The notes: generated from the letters alone by a model not told the origin. DNA of 64,000 nucleotides from Deinococcus soli (ex Cha et al. 2016) (GCF_001007995.1 NZ_CP011389.1:2061501-2125500), one strand, 5' to 3'. Positions 10,119 to 22,516 are shown, counted from the first letter of the stretch. Translations and numbers: made by a program.

Positions 10119-10160
10119 GCGGCGACCCCCAGGTGATCCGGGGACCGCCTCCGTCGCCGC
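10119..10160. terminator. bidirectional hairpin between GNAT and GH3 genes
   Basis: GCGGCGAC (10119-10126) pairs with GTCGCCGC (10153-10160) in the short gap between converging genes. Confidence 0.5.
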
Positions 10161-12344
10161 TCACGGCAGGCTGAGGGTGGCCTTTCCGTCCCCGGCGCTC
10201 AGGGTGTACTGCCCGGGCAGGAGCTGCCACGTGCCGGGGCCGTAGGCGTCGCCGACCCAGCTGCTCAGGCGGTCGCGGGGAACGGTGATCTGCACGGCGC
10301 GGCTCTCGCCGGGCTTCAGGACCGCGCGCAGCACGCCGACCAGGCGTGAGGTGGCCTGCAGGGCGCCGCTGGCGGGCAGGCTGGCGCGCAGCAGCACCGT
10401 CACGGTGCCCGCCTTCTCACCCGTATTCGTCAGGGTGGCCTGCGCGGTCACGCCGTCCGGGGCGGGGGTGACGGTCAGGTCGCGGGCGACGCTGGTCGTG
10501 TAGTCCAGGCCGTAGCCCAGCGGGTACAGCGGCAGGGGCGTCTCGCCGGCGCCCTCGGCGGGGCGGTCGCTCCAGAGGCCCACCTGGGTCAGGCTGTCCG
10601 GCCAGGTGAACGGCAGGCGGCCGGGGAAGCCCGCGCGGCCGTACAGCGCGTCGGCCAGGGCGGCGCCGCCCTGCGTGCCGGGCAGGTACGCCATGACCAG
10701 TCCCGACAGGCGCGACTGGATGTCCGTGGGGAGGATCAGGGGTCGCCCGGCCATCAGGACCGCCACGACGGGTGTCCCGGTGGCGAGCAGGTCGCGCAGC
10801 AGCGTGATCTGCCCGTCCGGCAGGCTCAGCGCGGGGTTGTTCGCCTGCCACTCCGCGCCGGGCGCCTCGCCGACCGCGACGACGATCACGTCCGCGCCCT
10901 TCGCGGCGGTCAGGAGTTGCGGGCGTTTGGTCTCGGGCAGGGCGCTGACGGTCACACCCGCCGGGGCGGTGGCCTTCAGCGCGGGCGCCAGGGTGGCGAC
11001 CTTCGGCACGTCCGGCACGTTCCCCTTGCCGACGCCCTGCCAGTTCACGCTCCAGCCGCCGAGCTGAATGGCGGCGCTGTCCATCGCGGGCCCGGTGACC
11101 AGCACGCGGCCCCTGCGGATTGGCAGCGTGTCCGCCGGGTTCTCCAGCAGCGTCAGCGTGGCGGCTGCCGCTCGCCGGGCCAGGTCGCGGTGGTCGTTCA
11201 GCACGCCGCTGCCCGCCAGCGGGGCGTCGAGCAGGCCCAGCCGCGCCTTGAAGGTCAGGACGCGCAGGGTCGCCTCGTCCAGGCGGGCCTCGCTGACCAG
11301 TCCAGTCTGCACGGCCTCCCGCAGGGCGTTCTGGTACGCCTCAACGCTGTTCGGGACCATGTACACGTCGATGCCCGCGTTCACGCTGGCCGCCGCCGCC
11401 CGCACCAGATCAGTGTGGGTGCGGTAGGTCGTGATCAGCCGCTCGATATCGTTCCAGTCGCTGACGAGCAGCCCCTGGAATCCCAGCTCGCCGCGCAGCA
11501 GGTCCGTCAGCAGCGTGCGTGAGGCGTGCACGGGCACGCCGTTCACGCTGCCGCTGTTCGCCATGACGCTCAGCGCCCCGGCGCGGATGCCTGCCCGGAA
11601 GGGCGGCAGGAACACCTCGTGCAGGGCGCGCGCGCTGATCTCCGCGTTCGCGCGGTCCAGGCCCAGGCTGGGCAGGCCGTACCCCGTGAAGTGCTTCAGG
11701 GTGGCCGCCACCCCGCCCGACTGCAGGCCGTCCACGGCGGCCGCCACCTGATCCGCCACCAGCCACGGGGACTCCCCGAAGGTCTCGTAGTAGCGGCCCC
11801 AGCGGGGGTCACGGCCCACGTCCGCGACGGGCGCGAACGTCCAGCCCATGTTCATGGCGCGCATGTCCGCGGCGGTCGCCACGGCCACCTCGCGCGTCAG
11901 GGCCGGGTCGAACGCGGCCCCCAGGCCCAGGTTGTGCGGGTAGAGGGTCGCGGCGGGGACGTTGTTCACGCCGTGCACCGCGTCCGTGCCGAACACCGCC
12001 GGAAGATTCGCGGGGTTATTCGCGCGGCCCAGCGCGTCCAGGCGGGCCAGGAAGTCCGCCCAGCCGCGCGGCGTGTTCGGCTGCGGCGCGTCCCCCCCGC
12101 CGTTCAGCAGCGTGCCGGGCCGCAGGGTGCGGAAGGTGGCGTCCGCGTCCGCGCGGATGGGTGCGCTGCGGCCCCCCTCGGTGAAGCGGAACACGTGCGC
12201 CATGCTGACCTGCCCGATCTTGTCGTCCAGGGTCAGGCGGGGTAGGATCGCGCGGGCCTGCGCCTCGGCCGCCGCCTGATCCGTCAGGGCACCGGCGTGC
12301 GCGGCCAGCGTGGCGGTCAGCAGGGCCGGCAGGGTGCGCTTCAC
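10161..12344 (-). CDS. secreted glycoside hydrolase family 3 beta-glucosidase/xylosidase
   Basis: 727 residues from a GTG overlapping the upstream stop (GTGA). A signal peptide is likely (VKRTLPALLTATLAAHAGA). The GH3 barrel carries the DAVHGVNN motif, then GRYYETFGESP and KHFTGYG; the catalytic aspartate is in LLVSDWNDIE. The alpha/beta sandwich (VLVTGPAM..., VVAVGEAPGAEW) and a fibronectin III-like C-terminal domain follow. The enzyme removes terminal beta-linked glucose or xylose. It is the last gene of the leftward xylo-oligosaccharide operon. Confidence 0.92.
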   Translation of the reverse strand: MKRTLPALLTATLAAHAGALTDQAAAEAQARAILPRLTLDDKIGQVSMAHVFRFTEGGRSAPIRADADATFRTLRPGTLLNGGGDAPQPNTPRGWADFLARLDALGRANNPANLPAVFGTDAVHGVNNVPAATLYPHNLGLGAAFDPALTREVAVATAADMRAMNMGWTFAPVADVGRDPRWGRYYETFGESPWLVADQVAAAVDGLQSGGVAATLKHFTGYGLPSLGLDRANAEISARALHEVFLPPFRAGIRAGALSVMANSGSVNGVPVHASRTLLTDLLRGELGFQGLLVSDWNDIERLITTYRTHTDLVRAAAASVNAGIDVYMVPNSVEAYQNALREAVQTGLVSEARLDEATLRVLTFKARLGLLDAPLAGSGVLNDHRDLARRAAAATLTLLENPADTLPIRRGRVLVTGPAMDSAAIQLGGWSVNWQGVGKGNVPDVPKVATLAPALKATAPAGVTVSALPETKRPQLLTAAKGADVIVVAVGEAPGAEWQANNPALSLPDGQITLLRDLLATGTPVVAVLMAGRPLILPTDIQSRLSGLVMAYLPGTQGGAALADALYGRAGFPGRLPFTWPDSLTQVGLWSDRPAEGAGETPLPLYPLGYGLDYTTSVARDLTVTPAPDGVTAQATLTNTGEKAGTVTVLLRASLPASGALQATSRLVGVLRAVLKPGESRAVQITVPRDRLSSWVGDAYGPGTWQLLPGQYTLSAGDGKATLSLP

Positions 12345-14010
12345 GCGTCTCCCTCGGTGTACTCGGCCCAGTGGAAGGTCGCCTCGCGCCGCTCGCCGCT
12401 CAGGTCCTGGCAGGTCAGCGCCAGGAACGTCCCGGTGAAGCTCAGGCCGCCGCAGTGCTCGTCGCTCAGCAGGCCCGCGCTGAATTCCGGGCCGACCGGC
12501 GTCCACCCGCCCCCCGCCACCTGATACGCGAAGCCGAAGGTGTCGCCGCTGTAGCGGACCTCCAGCCCCACGCGACCTGATTCCCCCACGGGGACGTCAT
12601 GGCTCAGGTGCTCGCGGTACACGCCGTTCTCGCAGCTCGTGACGTTCAGCGCGCGGCCCGCCGCCTCGTCCCGGCTGACCCGCGCGTACACCCAGTTGCG
12701 GCTGTCGTAGTACGCGCACACGCCCGCCATCTGCTGGAAGTCACGCGGATCGAAACTCAGCTCGGTCCGCAGCCGCCCGTGCAGGGATTGCAGGCGGCGG
12801 CCCACCAGCGCCACGTGATGACGGCTCATCAGCGCCTCGCGGCCCGGCAGGACCAGCCCGTCCTCCAGGCGCACGCCCAGTTCGGCGGCGGGCGCCCGCA
12901 GCGTCAGCCACTCGGGGCGCAGCGCCTCGCCCCGGAAGTCGTCGCGGGCGGGCACCTCCGGCCAGGGGTGCGGCGGCAACGCGGGCAGCGTGGCGTGCAG
13001 CGCCGGGTGGTGCCCGCCCCCCGTCAGGCGCGGCCACTCGCCCTCGGGCCAGTCCAGGCCCTGCACTGCCGTCTCGCGGCCCAGCGGGCACTCGCCGCGC
13101 GGCGTCAGGGGGCGGCCGCACAGGTGCGCCATCACCCATCGCCCGTCCGGGGTGTCGGTCAGGCTGGCATGCCCGGATTTCTGGATGGGCAGGCCCGGGT
13201 CGTCCACCGCCGTGAGCAGCGGGTTGTGCGGGTGCACCTCGTACGGCCCGAGCAGGTCGCGCGAGCGGGCCAGGGTCACGGCGTGCTCCCAGCTCGTGCC
13301 GCCCTCGGCGGTCAGCAGGTAGTACCAGCCGTCCTTCCGGTACACGTGCGGGCCTTCCGTGACCTTCAGGTGGGTGCCGGTGAAGATGGTCGTGCGCGGC
13401 CCCACCAGCCGCCCCTCGGCCGGGCTGTACTCCTGCGCCACGATCCCCGCGAAGGGGTTGCGGCCCGCGCGGTGGTCCCACAGCATGTTCAGCAGCCACT
13501 TGCGCCCGTCCCCACCCTCCGCGACGTCGTGGAAGAGGCTGGGGTCGAAGCCGCTGGAGTTCAGGTACACCGGCTCGCTCCAGGGCCCCTCGATCTCAGG
13601 CGCCGTGACCAGGTAGTTGTGGCTGTCCTTGAACGGCTCGTTGATGCCCCAGCTCTTCACGTCGGTGTAGATCAGGTGGAACTGCTCCCCGTCGTGCGAC
13701 AGGCACGGCGCCCAGATGCCGCCCGAATCGGCGTTCCCGCGCATGTCCAGCTGCGACAGCCGGCTCAATGGCCGCGCCGCCAGTCGCCAGTGCACCAGAT
13801 CCCGCGAGTGGTAGATCGCCACGCCCGGATACCACTGGAAGGTGCTCGTCGCCAGGTAGTAGTCCTGCCCGACCCGCAGGAGGCTGGGGTCCGGGTGGAA
13901 CCCCGGCAGGACCGGGTTCGTGACCGTCACCGTGGCAGGCACCGTGGCAGGCACCGTGGCGGGCGCCGGGGGGGTTCCCGCAGTGGACTGGGTCGCCGCG
14001 AGGGTGTCCG

Positions 14011-14014
<4 letters not shown>
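12341..14014 (-). CDS. glycoside hydrolase family 43 beta-xylosidase
   Basis: 557 residues from a GTG that overlaps the GH1 stop (GTGA). A short low-complexity leader made of ATVPATVPATV repeats precedes the five-bladed propeller. The catalytic base lies in NPVLPGFHPDPS, the general acid in KVTEGPHVYRKDGWYYL, and the conserved GIWAPCLSHDGEQFHL blade is present. The C-terminal half is the beta-sandwich domain typical of GH43 subfamily 11 xylosidases (ARDDFRGEALRPEWLTLR). No signal peptide is evident, so it probably acts on imported xylo-oligosaccharides. Confidence 0.9.
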
Positions 14015-15387
<1,373 letters not shown>

Positions 15388-15427
15388 GGCAGAACTCCAG
15401 TGCAGGTGGGGGAGGGGAGATGTGGGG

Positions 15428-16663
15428 TCAGGGCGCGCGCCGGAACACGACGCGCGTGACGCTCTGGGGCGCCAGCTTCAGCGGCAGGGTGAGGTTCAGC
15501 GCGGTGGGGAAGCGGTCTGCGTCCACGCCCGCCGGGGTGACGGTCTTCGCGCCGATGAGCTGCCAGCCGTCCAGCTGCGGGGTCAGGGGCAGGGTCGCGG
15601 CGCTGGTGTTCAGGGCCAGCAGGGTCAGGCGGTCGCCGTCGGTGGCGGCGTGCAGCCACACGCGCGGGTCGTCGCCGGTCACGGGGAAGCTCTGGCCGCG
15701 CAGCTGGGCGGCCTCGCGCAGCGCGCCGTACCCGAAGCGCGGGAAGGCCGCGTCGTCCAGCAGCCCGTGATTCCCGACGCCCATCAGCGCGAAGTACGCG
15801 GGGCGGACCCCGGCCTCCAGGAAACGCAGCGTGGCCTCGGTCGCCCACAGGCCGCCCAGCGCGTCGCTGAGGTGCCGGGCGCGGTCGGTGCGCCACGACA
15901 GCGCGAACTCGGTCACGGCCAGCTTCAGCTCGCGGCCCTGCGCGGTCGGGTTGGTGGCCGGGTCGGCCCACAGGTCCCGCAGGTGCGCCACACTGCCGGT
16001 CACGCGCTCGATGCTCGCCAGCGCGGCCTCGTCGGTCGCGCCGCCGTCCGTGGGGTACAGGTGGTACGTGACCAGATCGAAGGTGTCCGCGCACCCGCGC
16101 AGCACCTCGTCCAGGAACGCGCCGGGGTTGCTCGTGGCGGGCCCGGCAATGCGCGCCTGCGGGTCTGCGGCCAGGATCGCCGCGCGCTGGGCGCGGGCGG
16201 TGGCGCAGTATTTCGCGGGCGTCCAGCTGGGGTCGCTGCGGTTCGTGGCGTACAGGTCGGGTTCGTTCCCGATCTCCCAGTACGCCACGTGCAGGCCCAG
16301 CTCGCTGGCGTCCCGCACGGCCTGCGCGGCGTCCCCGGGCGCGGCGCGGCCCACGCCGCCGCGCGTGAACACGCGGGTCTGCACGATCAGGTCCGGCTGG
16401 CCCAGCAGCGTCCAGTTGGTCTTCAGGGTCTGCAGCGCGGCGCGGGTCAGGTCGTTCTCGTCCCCGATGTTGCCGCCGGGCCAGCGCAGCAGCGCGGGTC
16501 GCAGGGCACGCAGCTCGGGGAGCGCTTCCACGACCGGCATCCAGTTCCCCAGGTTGAAGCCCGGCCCACCCAGGGGGCGGGACTCGCCGGGGGCGGGCGT
16601 GACGGTCACGGTGACCGCCCCGCCCGTGAGGGCCAGCGTGAGCAGCGGGAGGGTCCAGCGCAC
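15428..16663 (-). CDS. secreted clan GH-A glycoside hydrolase (GH51/GH39/GH79-like)
   Basis: 411 residues from a GTG after GAGGG. The N-terminus is hydrophobic (VRWTLPLLTLALTGGA) and probably a signal peptide. The barrel shows RWPGGNIGDENDL, the acid/base VAYWEIGNEPDLY and a putative nucleophile in LAVTEFALSW; a small C-terminal beta domain follows (LTLLALNTSAATLPLTP). These positions match clan GH-A retaining enzymes such as alpha-L-arabinofuranosidases, which would fit an arabinoxylan locus. The exact family cannot be settled by eye. Confidence 0.75.
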   Translation of the reverse strand: MRWTLPLLTLALTGGAVTVTVTPAPGESRPLGGPGFNLGNWMPVVEALPELRALRPALLRWPGGNIGDENDLTRAALQTLKTNWTLLGQPDLIVQTRVFTRGGVGRAAPGDAAQAVRDASELGLHVAYWEIGNEPDLYATNRSDPSWTPAKYCATARAQRAAILAADPQARIAGPATSNPGAFLDEVLRGCADTFDLVTYHLYPTDGGATDEAALASIERVTGSVAHLRDLWADPATNPTAQGRELKLAVTEFALSWRTDRARHLSDALGGLWATEATLRFLEAGVRPAYFALMGVGNHGLLDDAAFPRFGYGALREAAQLRGQSFPVTGDDPRVWLHAATDGDRLTLLALNTSAATLPLTPQLDGWQLIGAKTVTPAGVDADRFPTALNLTLPLKLAPQSVTRVVFRRAP

Positions 16664-16671
16664 CTGAACCC

Positions 16672-17564
<893 letters not shown>

Positions 17565-17568
<4 letters not shown>

Positions 17569-18491
17569 CGTCTGCCTCCGTCGCGGGAGAAGAGGTAGTT
17601 GTTCAGCATGCTCAGCGCGAAGATCGCCAGGAACAGCAGCCAGCTCATGGCGCTGGCATAGCCCATGTCCAGGTCGCGGAAGGCGGTGTTGAAGATGTGC
17701 ATGGCGCTCGTCAGGCCCGCGCCGCCGCTGCCGCCGCCGTCGTTCAGCAGCATGAACGGTTCCTCGAACAGCTGCATGCTGCCCACGATGGTCAGGGTGA
17801 AGGCGTAGAACATCATGGGCCGCAGCAGCGGCAGCGTGATGTACCAGAATTTCTGCCAGCCGTTCGCGCCGTCCACGGTGGCGGCCTCGTACACGTCCTC
17901 GCTGATGGCCTGCAGGCCCGAGAGGTACAGCACGGTGTTCCAGCCCACGTAGCGCCAGAACACCACGGCCGCGACCGAGTACGGCACGAGGTTCGGGTCG
18001 CCCAGCCAGCGCACGGGGTCCAGGCCCAGCTGCCCGCCCAGGTAGTTCAGGATGCCCAGCCGTTCGGAGTACAGCGTGGCGAACACGATGGCGATCGCCA
18101 CGGCGTTCGTGATGTACGGCAGGAACAGGATGGTGCTGAACGTGCCCTGGAAGCGGCGCAGGCTGTGGTGGATGATGAAGGCCAGCGGCAGCGCCACGAG
18201 GTGCTGCGGAATGCCGGACAGCAGGCCGATCCAGACGGTGTTCTTCAGGGATTTCCAGAACATGTCCGTGGGCCCCAGGGCCAGCTGGAAGTTCTCGAAG
18301 CCCACGAATTTCCAGTTGCCGACGCCGTCGAGGGGACTCCACAGGTGGAAGGCCAGGAACAGGCTGAAGATCAGCGGGAACAGGCCGAAGATGGCGAACA
18401 GGATGAAAAAGGGGCTGACGAACAGGTACGGCGCGAAGCGCTGCTGAAAACGCGTGTAGCTCCAGGTGCGGGGAGCGGTTCGCTGTGACAT
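17565..18491 (-). CDS. sugar ABC transporter permease (MalF type)
   Basis: 308 residues with six predicted membrane helices, starting with a basic stretch and a long hydrophobic helix (YLFVSPFFILFAIFGLFPLI). The EAA loop is YEAATVDGANGWQKFWYITLPLLRP. It is the first of the two CUT1 permeases and lies 75 nt downstream of the binding-protein gene. Its role is inferred from family and context. Confidence 0.93.
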
Positions 18492-18566
18492 GGCGGGTCC
18501 TTGCGTGAATGTGGGGGGCGCGCCGACCGGCGGTGGCCGGCGCGCGTCCCCCCGGGGCGTGGGGTC

Positions 18567-19814
18567 TCAGCGGGCGCGGCGCGCGATCTGGGCGCGGGCG
18601 TCGGCGAGCGCCTGCTTGACGTCCTTGCCCTGTTCGAGCACGTTGGTCAGTTCGGTCTGGAGGATCTGGTCGGCGATCGAGTCGTACTTGTTCACGTCGA
18701 TGGGTCGGGTCTTGGCGGCGGCGTCACGCCACAGCACGCGGGCCTTCTGGCCGCCCAGGAACTCGACGGGTTCGCTGAAAGCCTTGTCCTTCTGCGCGGC
18801 GATCAGCGCGGGGAAGGCGCCGTTGTCCTTGAAGGCGGTGATCTGTGAGCCCTGGTTCAGGGTCATGAACTTGATGAATTCCCAGGCCCACTGCTTGTTC
18901 TTGGCCTTGCTGGGCACGGCGTAGAAGCTGCCGCCCCAGGAGGCGAAGCCCTTCTCGGGGAGGTTCTGCACGCGCCACAGGCCCTTGGTGTCGGGCGCCA
19001 TCCAGTTCTGCAGGGCGCCCTGCAGCCACGCGCCGCTGAACTGCGTGGCGACGGTGCCTTTCTTGAAGGCGTCGTACCACTCGTTGCTCCACTCGCCGAT
19101 CTTGGCGTCCAGGCCGGCGTCGCGGACCTGCTTGGCGAGGGTCATGGCGCGCACGAAGCGGGCGTTGTCGGGTCCGACGAGGAGGTTGTTCTGCTTGTCG
19201 AAGTAGATGCCTTCGCCGGTCTTGAGGTTGGTGCGGATGATCAGGTTGTACACGGACGCGGCGGTGTTCACGAGGTACGCGCCGGTCTTCTGCTTGATCT
19301 TCTTGCCGCTGGCGATGTAGTTTTCCCAGCTGCTCTGCATGGTCAGGGGGTTCACGCCGGCCTTGTCGAGCACGTCCTTGCGGTAGAAGAAGGTGCCGGG
19401 GCCGATGTCGGTGGGCATGGCGATGAAGCGGCCGTCGGCGCTGGTGGCCTGCGCGATGGTGAAGGGCGTGAAGAGCTTCTTGTACTGCGCGGCGCTGTAG
19501 GGGGCGCTGTTCAGGTTCTCCAGGCCCTGGCCTTCGGCGAACTTGCCGACGTAACCGATCTCGATGGCCATGACGTCGGGGAGACCCTGGCCGGTGGCGA
19601 GCGCGGTGGTCATGGCGTTGTGGTGGTCGGCGAACTGCTGGGCCTGGAGGTTGATGGTGACGTTGGGGTGCAGTTTGGTCCAGGCGGGCAGGATGGCCTT
19701 GATGGCGCTGTCCAGGCTGGGGAAGGCCGCGACGGTCAGGGTGACTTTCTCCTGGGCGTGGGCAGTGCCGAGCAGCAGGGCGGTGGCGAGGGCGAACGCG
19801 GCGGATTTCTTCAT
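18567..19814 (-). CDS. extracellular sugar-binding protein of ABC importer
   Basis: 415 residues with a Sec signal peptide (MKKSAAFALATALLLGTAHA). The mature protein follows the family 1 solute-binding fold: VTLTVAAFPSLDSAIKAILP, then MAIEIGYVGKFAEGQGLENL and ATQFSGAWLQGALQNWM. It captures oligosaccharide outside the membrane for the two permeases. A perfect LacI-type palindrome (19833-19848) lies just upstream of the ribosome-binding site (CTGGAGG), so expression is probably controlled by the adjacent LacI-family protein. Confidence 0.93.
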   Translation of the reverse strand: MKKSAAFALATALLLGTAHAQEKVTLTVAAFPSLDSAIKAILPAWTKLHPNVTINLQAQQFADHHNAMTTALATGQGLPDVMAIEIGYVGKFAEGQGLENLNSAPYSAAQYKKLFTPFTIAQATSADGRFIAMPTDIGPGTFFYRKDVLDKAGVNPLTMQSSWENYIASGKKIKQKTGAYLVNTAASVYNLIIRTNLKTGEGIYFDKQNNLLVGPDNARFVRAMTLAKQVRDAGLDAKIGEWSNEWYDAFKKGTVATQFSGAWLQGALQNWMAPDTKGLWRVQNLPEKGFASWGGSFYAVPSKAKNKQWAWEFIKFMTLNQGSQITAFKDNGAFPALIAAQKDKAFSEPVEFLGGQKARVLWRDAAAKTRPIDVNKYDSIADQILQTELTNVLEQGKDVKQALADARAQIARRAR

Positions 19815-19832
19815 GGTGACCTCCAGGTCGGA

Positions 19833-19848
19833 TTGAAAGCGCTTTCAA
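19833..19848 (-). promoter_or_regulatory. LacI-family operator before binding-protein gene
   Basis: TTGAAAGCGCTTTCAA is a perfect 16-nt palindrome with a central CG, the classic LacI/GalR operator form. It lies 19 nt upstream of the binding-protein ATG. A one-mismatch copy overlaps the regulator's own promoter at 21014-21027. Confidence 0.8.
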
Positions 19849-19877
19849 AAGGGATATGGACAGATGGGGGGCGGCAC

Positions 19878-20939
19878 TCAGCCATCCGGGGTGCTCATCG
19901 CCGTCACCCCCCGTCTGGCGCGGGCCGCCGGACGCGGGCGCGCCGGAGCAGCCGTGGACTCACGGATGATCAGATCAGGTTCGAACACCTGCCGGACGAC
20001 CGGCTGACCGTCCAGCAGGTTCAGCGCCTCGCGGGCCGCCGTCAGGCCGATGTCGTAGATCGCCTGCCGCACGGTCGTCAGCGGCGGCGTCATCAGGGAC
20101 GAGGTGAACACGTCGTCGAAGCCCGTCAGGGACACGTCCCCGGGGACGCTCACGCCCCGGCGGTACAGGGCCAGCCGCGCGCCCAGCGCCATCTGGTCGT
20201 TGGCGCACACCAGCGCCGTGAACGGCCGCCCGGCATTCAGGATCGCCTCGGCGGCCTCCAGGCCGCCTTCCTCGGTGTAGCGGCCCACCTGGATCAGTTC
20301 GGGCGGCACAGTCACGCCGTGGGCTTCCAGGTAACCCAGGAAGGCCGTCCGGCGCTCCATGGCGTCCTGCTGCCGCTCGGCGCCGCTGATGTACGCGAAC
20401 TGCCGGTGCCCGAGGTCCAGCAGGTGCCGCGCGACCTGCTGCATGGCCTTGGTGTTGTCCAGCACGATGCAGCTGTGATCCAGCCCGCGCACGTCGCGGC
20501 CCACCGCGATCAGCGGGACCCGCCGCGCCACATGCGTCAGGATCTGGTCGTCGAGGATGCCGCCCATCATGATCACGGCGTCCACCCGGCGGGCCAGCAG
20601 CAGGTCCAGGGCCTCCTGCTCGCGTTCGGTGCGCCACTGGCCGCTGATCACGATCGGGTGGTACGGCGTGTCGTTCAGGGCCGCCTCGATCCCGGCCAGC
20701 GCCTCGCCGTAGAAGGTGGAGTTCAGGGTGGGGGTGATCACGCCGATGGTCAGGCTGCGCCCGCCGGCCAGGGCCTGCGCCTGCGGGTTGGGGCGGTAGT
20801 TCAGGCGGGTGATGACGGATTCGACACGGGCGCGTTTTTCTGGCGTCACGTTGGCCGTGCCGTTCAGAATGCGTGACACGGTGCTGGGCGACACGCCCGC
20901 CTCCCGCGCCACCTGCGCCAGGGTGACTGCTTCCATCAT
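19878..20939 (-). CDS. LacI-family transcriptional repressor of the xylo-oligosaccharide operon
   Basis: 353 residues. The N-terminal helix-turn-helix and hinge are clear (VTLAQVAREAGVSPSTVSRI, then LNYRPNPQAQALAGGRS). A periplasmic-binding-like effector domain follows (GVITPTLNSTFYGEALAGIE, VVCAND-type strand LVCANDQMALGARL, VSLTGFDD). AGGAG is 6 nt before the ATG. The protein is encoded just upstream of the transporter genes and probably represses both itself and them through the GAAAGCGC-type operators. Confidence 0.93.
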   Translation of the reverse strand: MMEAVTLAQVAREAGVSPSTVSRILNGTANVTPEKRARVESVITRLNYRPNPQAQALAGGRSLTIGVITPTLNSTFYGEALAGIEAALNDTPYHPIVISGQWRTEREQEALDLLLARRVDAVIMMGGILDDQILTHVARRVPLIAVGRDVRGLDHSCIVLDNTKAMQQVARHLLDLGHRQFAYISGAERQQDAMERRTAFLGYLEAHGVTVPPELIQVGRYTEEGGLEAAEAILNAGRPFTALVCANDQMALGARLALYRRGVSVPGDVSLTGFDDVFTSSLMTPPLTTVRQAIYDIGLTAAREALNLLDGQPVVRQVFEPDLIIRESTAAPARPRPAARARRGVTAMSTPDG

Positions 20940-20999
20940 GGGTGCTCCTGCAAGTCAGGCCGGTTGCCTGCTCGGTGAAGAGAAGATTGAGATGCCTGG

Positions 21000-21028
21000 A
21001 GCGTACTCCTGTCTGAAAGCGCTGTCAA
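21000..21028 (-). promoter_or_regulatory. promoter with embedded operator, LacI regulator gene
   Basis: On the minus strand TTGACA (21023-21028), 17 nt and TACGCT (21000-21005). The operator TGACAGCGCTTTCA (21014-21027) overlaps the -35 and half of the spacer, so a bound repressor would exclude RNA polymerase: a textbook autoregulated promoter. Confidence 0.8.
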
Positions 21029-21148
21029 CAGGTGGTCGGGACGACATTGCGGTGCTGCGCGGGCCAAATTGCGCCTGCCCAGCCTCCTTTCACCGCTGGG
21101 CGTGCCAGAGCGCCCCATGGAAATGCTTCCGCGACTGCTGATAATTGG

Positions 21149-21161
21149 TTAGAAGAACTAA
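21149..21161 (+). promoter_or_regulatory. possible ROK-repressor operator, distal
   Basis: TTAG-AAGAA-CTAA is an inverted repeat in an AT-rich patch of the 380-nt divergent intergenic region. XylR-type ROK repressors bind inverted TTAGT-like half-sites; assignment here is inference. Confidence 0.35.
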
Positions 21162-21253
21162 ATATGGCTGGGTGGCAAACAATCCGTGCCCCGGGGGCTG
21201 AATCGGTTCAGATCGCGGAAAACTGCGTTATGTAGCGTGGCAATGCCGAGAAC

Positions 21254-21283
21254 TTGACACCCTGCGGGCAATCCGGCTACGCT
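21254..21283 (+). promoter_or_regulatory. promoter of the ROK-xylB-xylA operon
   Basis: TTGACA (21254-21259), an 18-nt spacer and TACGCT (21278-21283); the transcript would begin near 21290, about 30 nt before the ROK gene. Confidence 0.65.
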
Positions 21284-21290
21284 GCACTTC

Positions 21291-21305
21291 GTTAAACCAA
21301 CTAAC
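21291..21305 (+). promoter_or_regulatory. possible ROK-repressor operator at the transcription start
   Basis: GTTA-AACCAAC-TAAC lies immediately downstream of the -10 element, where a bound repressor would block initiation. It shares the TTA/TAA half-site character of the distal site at 21149-21161. Confidence 0.4.
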
Positions 21306-21319
21306 TAAAGCGAGGACCC

Positions 21320-22516
21320 ATGCCCCCCATCCCCGGCGGCGACCAGCCGTACCTGAAACACCTCAACCGCGCCCGCATGCTGCACCTGCTGCGCACCCAC
21401 CCCGGCCTCAGCCGCGCCGAACTCGCCGCCCACAGCGGCCTGACCAAGGTCACTGTCGGCAGCCTGGTCACCGCCCTGCTGGACAGCGGCTGGCTCACCG
21501 AGGGCCACGTCCGCCCCGGCGCCACCGGACGCCCGGGCCGCGAACTGCACCTCGGCGAGGCCCGCCACGTCATCCTGGGCGCAGAGATCGGCGTGCTCGG
21601 CGCGCGCGCCGTCGCCACCACCCTGCGCGGCACCGTCCTCGCCCGCGCCGAGACCCGCACCCCCACCACCACCCCGCACGCCGCCACGCAGACCGTCACG
21701 CAGTTGTGCGGGCAGCTGCTGCAAGACCCCGCCACCCAGGGCCGCGAACTGCTGGGCCTGGGCGTGGCCCTGCCCGGCCCGGTCAGCCCGGACGGCACGC
21801 GCGTGCTGTACGCCCCGAACCTCGGCTGGGACGACGTGCCCTTCCTGGACCTGCTGCGCGCCGCGCCCGACCTGCCCGATACCCTGCCCGCAGGCGCCAT
21901 CACGCTGGACAACGAGGCCAACGCCGCCGCGTTCGGCGAGAGCTTCCTGCGCCCCGGCGAGCCGCCGCAGCTGCTCGCGTACGTCAGCCTGGGCAGCGGC
22001 GTCGGCGCCGGATTCACGGCCCTGAGCGGCACCCCGCACGTCCTGCGCGGCGCGCGCGGCCTCGCCGGGGAGATCGGACACGCGATCATCCAGCCCGGCG
22101 GGCTGTACTGCCACTGCGGGAACCGCGGCTGCGTCGAGACCCTGCTGGGCGGCTGGGCGATCCGCGCCGCGCTGAACCTGAACGTCCTCGACCCGCTGGA
22201 CGAGGCCCTCGCCCCGCGCCTGCGCGAGGCCGCCGTGCAGGTCATCCTCGGCCGCGCCGGAGAGGCGCTGGGGCAGCTGCTCGTGAACCTGCACCAGACC
22301 CTCGGCCCGGACGAGATCGTCATCGGCGGCGCCCTGACCCGCCTGGACGGCGCCGTGCTGGGCGCCGCGCTGGACGTGTACCACGCCCGTCAGTGGCGGC
22401 CGGCCGCGCCGCCCGCGCGCGTCACGGTCCGCCAGGACAGCCTGTACCTGCCCGCGCTGGGCGCCGCCGCGCAGCTGCTCGCGCGCGTGATCGACACCCC
22501 ACAGGAGACCGCATGA
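21320..22516 (+). CDS. ROK-family transcriptional repressor (XylR-like)
   Basis: 398 residues. An N-terminal winged helix ([19 protein letters not shown], then [19 protein letters not shown]) precedes the ROK sugar-kinase-like domain, with [12 protein letters not shown], the glycine-rich [10 protein letters not shown] and the zinc motif [10 protein letters not shown]. Repressors of this class usually respond to xylose or glucose. The gene directly precedes and overlaps xylB (ATGA), which supports a xylose-responsive role. Confidence 0.92.
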   Translation: MPPIPGGDQPYLKHLNRARMLHLLRTHPGLSRAELAAHSGLTKVTVGSLVTALLDSGWLTEGHVRPGATGRPGRELHLGEARHVILGAEIGVLGARAVATTLRGTVLARAETRTPTTTPHAATQTVTQLCGQLLQDPATQGRELLGLGVALPGPVSPDGTRVLYAPNLGWDDVPFLDLLRAAPDLPDTLPAGAITLDNEANAAAFGESFLRPGEPPQLLAYVSLGSGVGAGFTALSGTPHVLRGARGLAGEIGHAIIQPGGLYCHCGNRGCVETLLGGWAIRAALNLNVLDPLDEALAPRLREAAVQVILGRAGEALGQLLVNLHQTLGPDEIVIGGALTRLDGAVLGAALDVYHARQWRPAAPPARVTVRQDSLYLPALGAAAQLLARVIDTPQETA

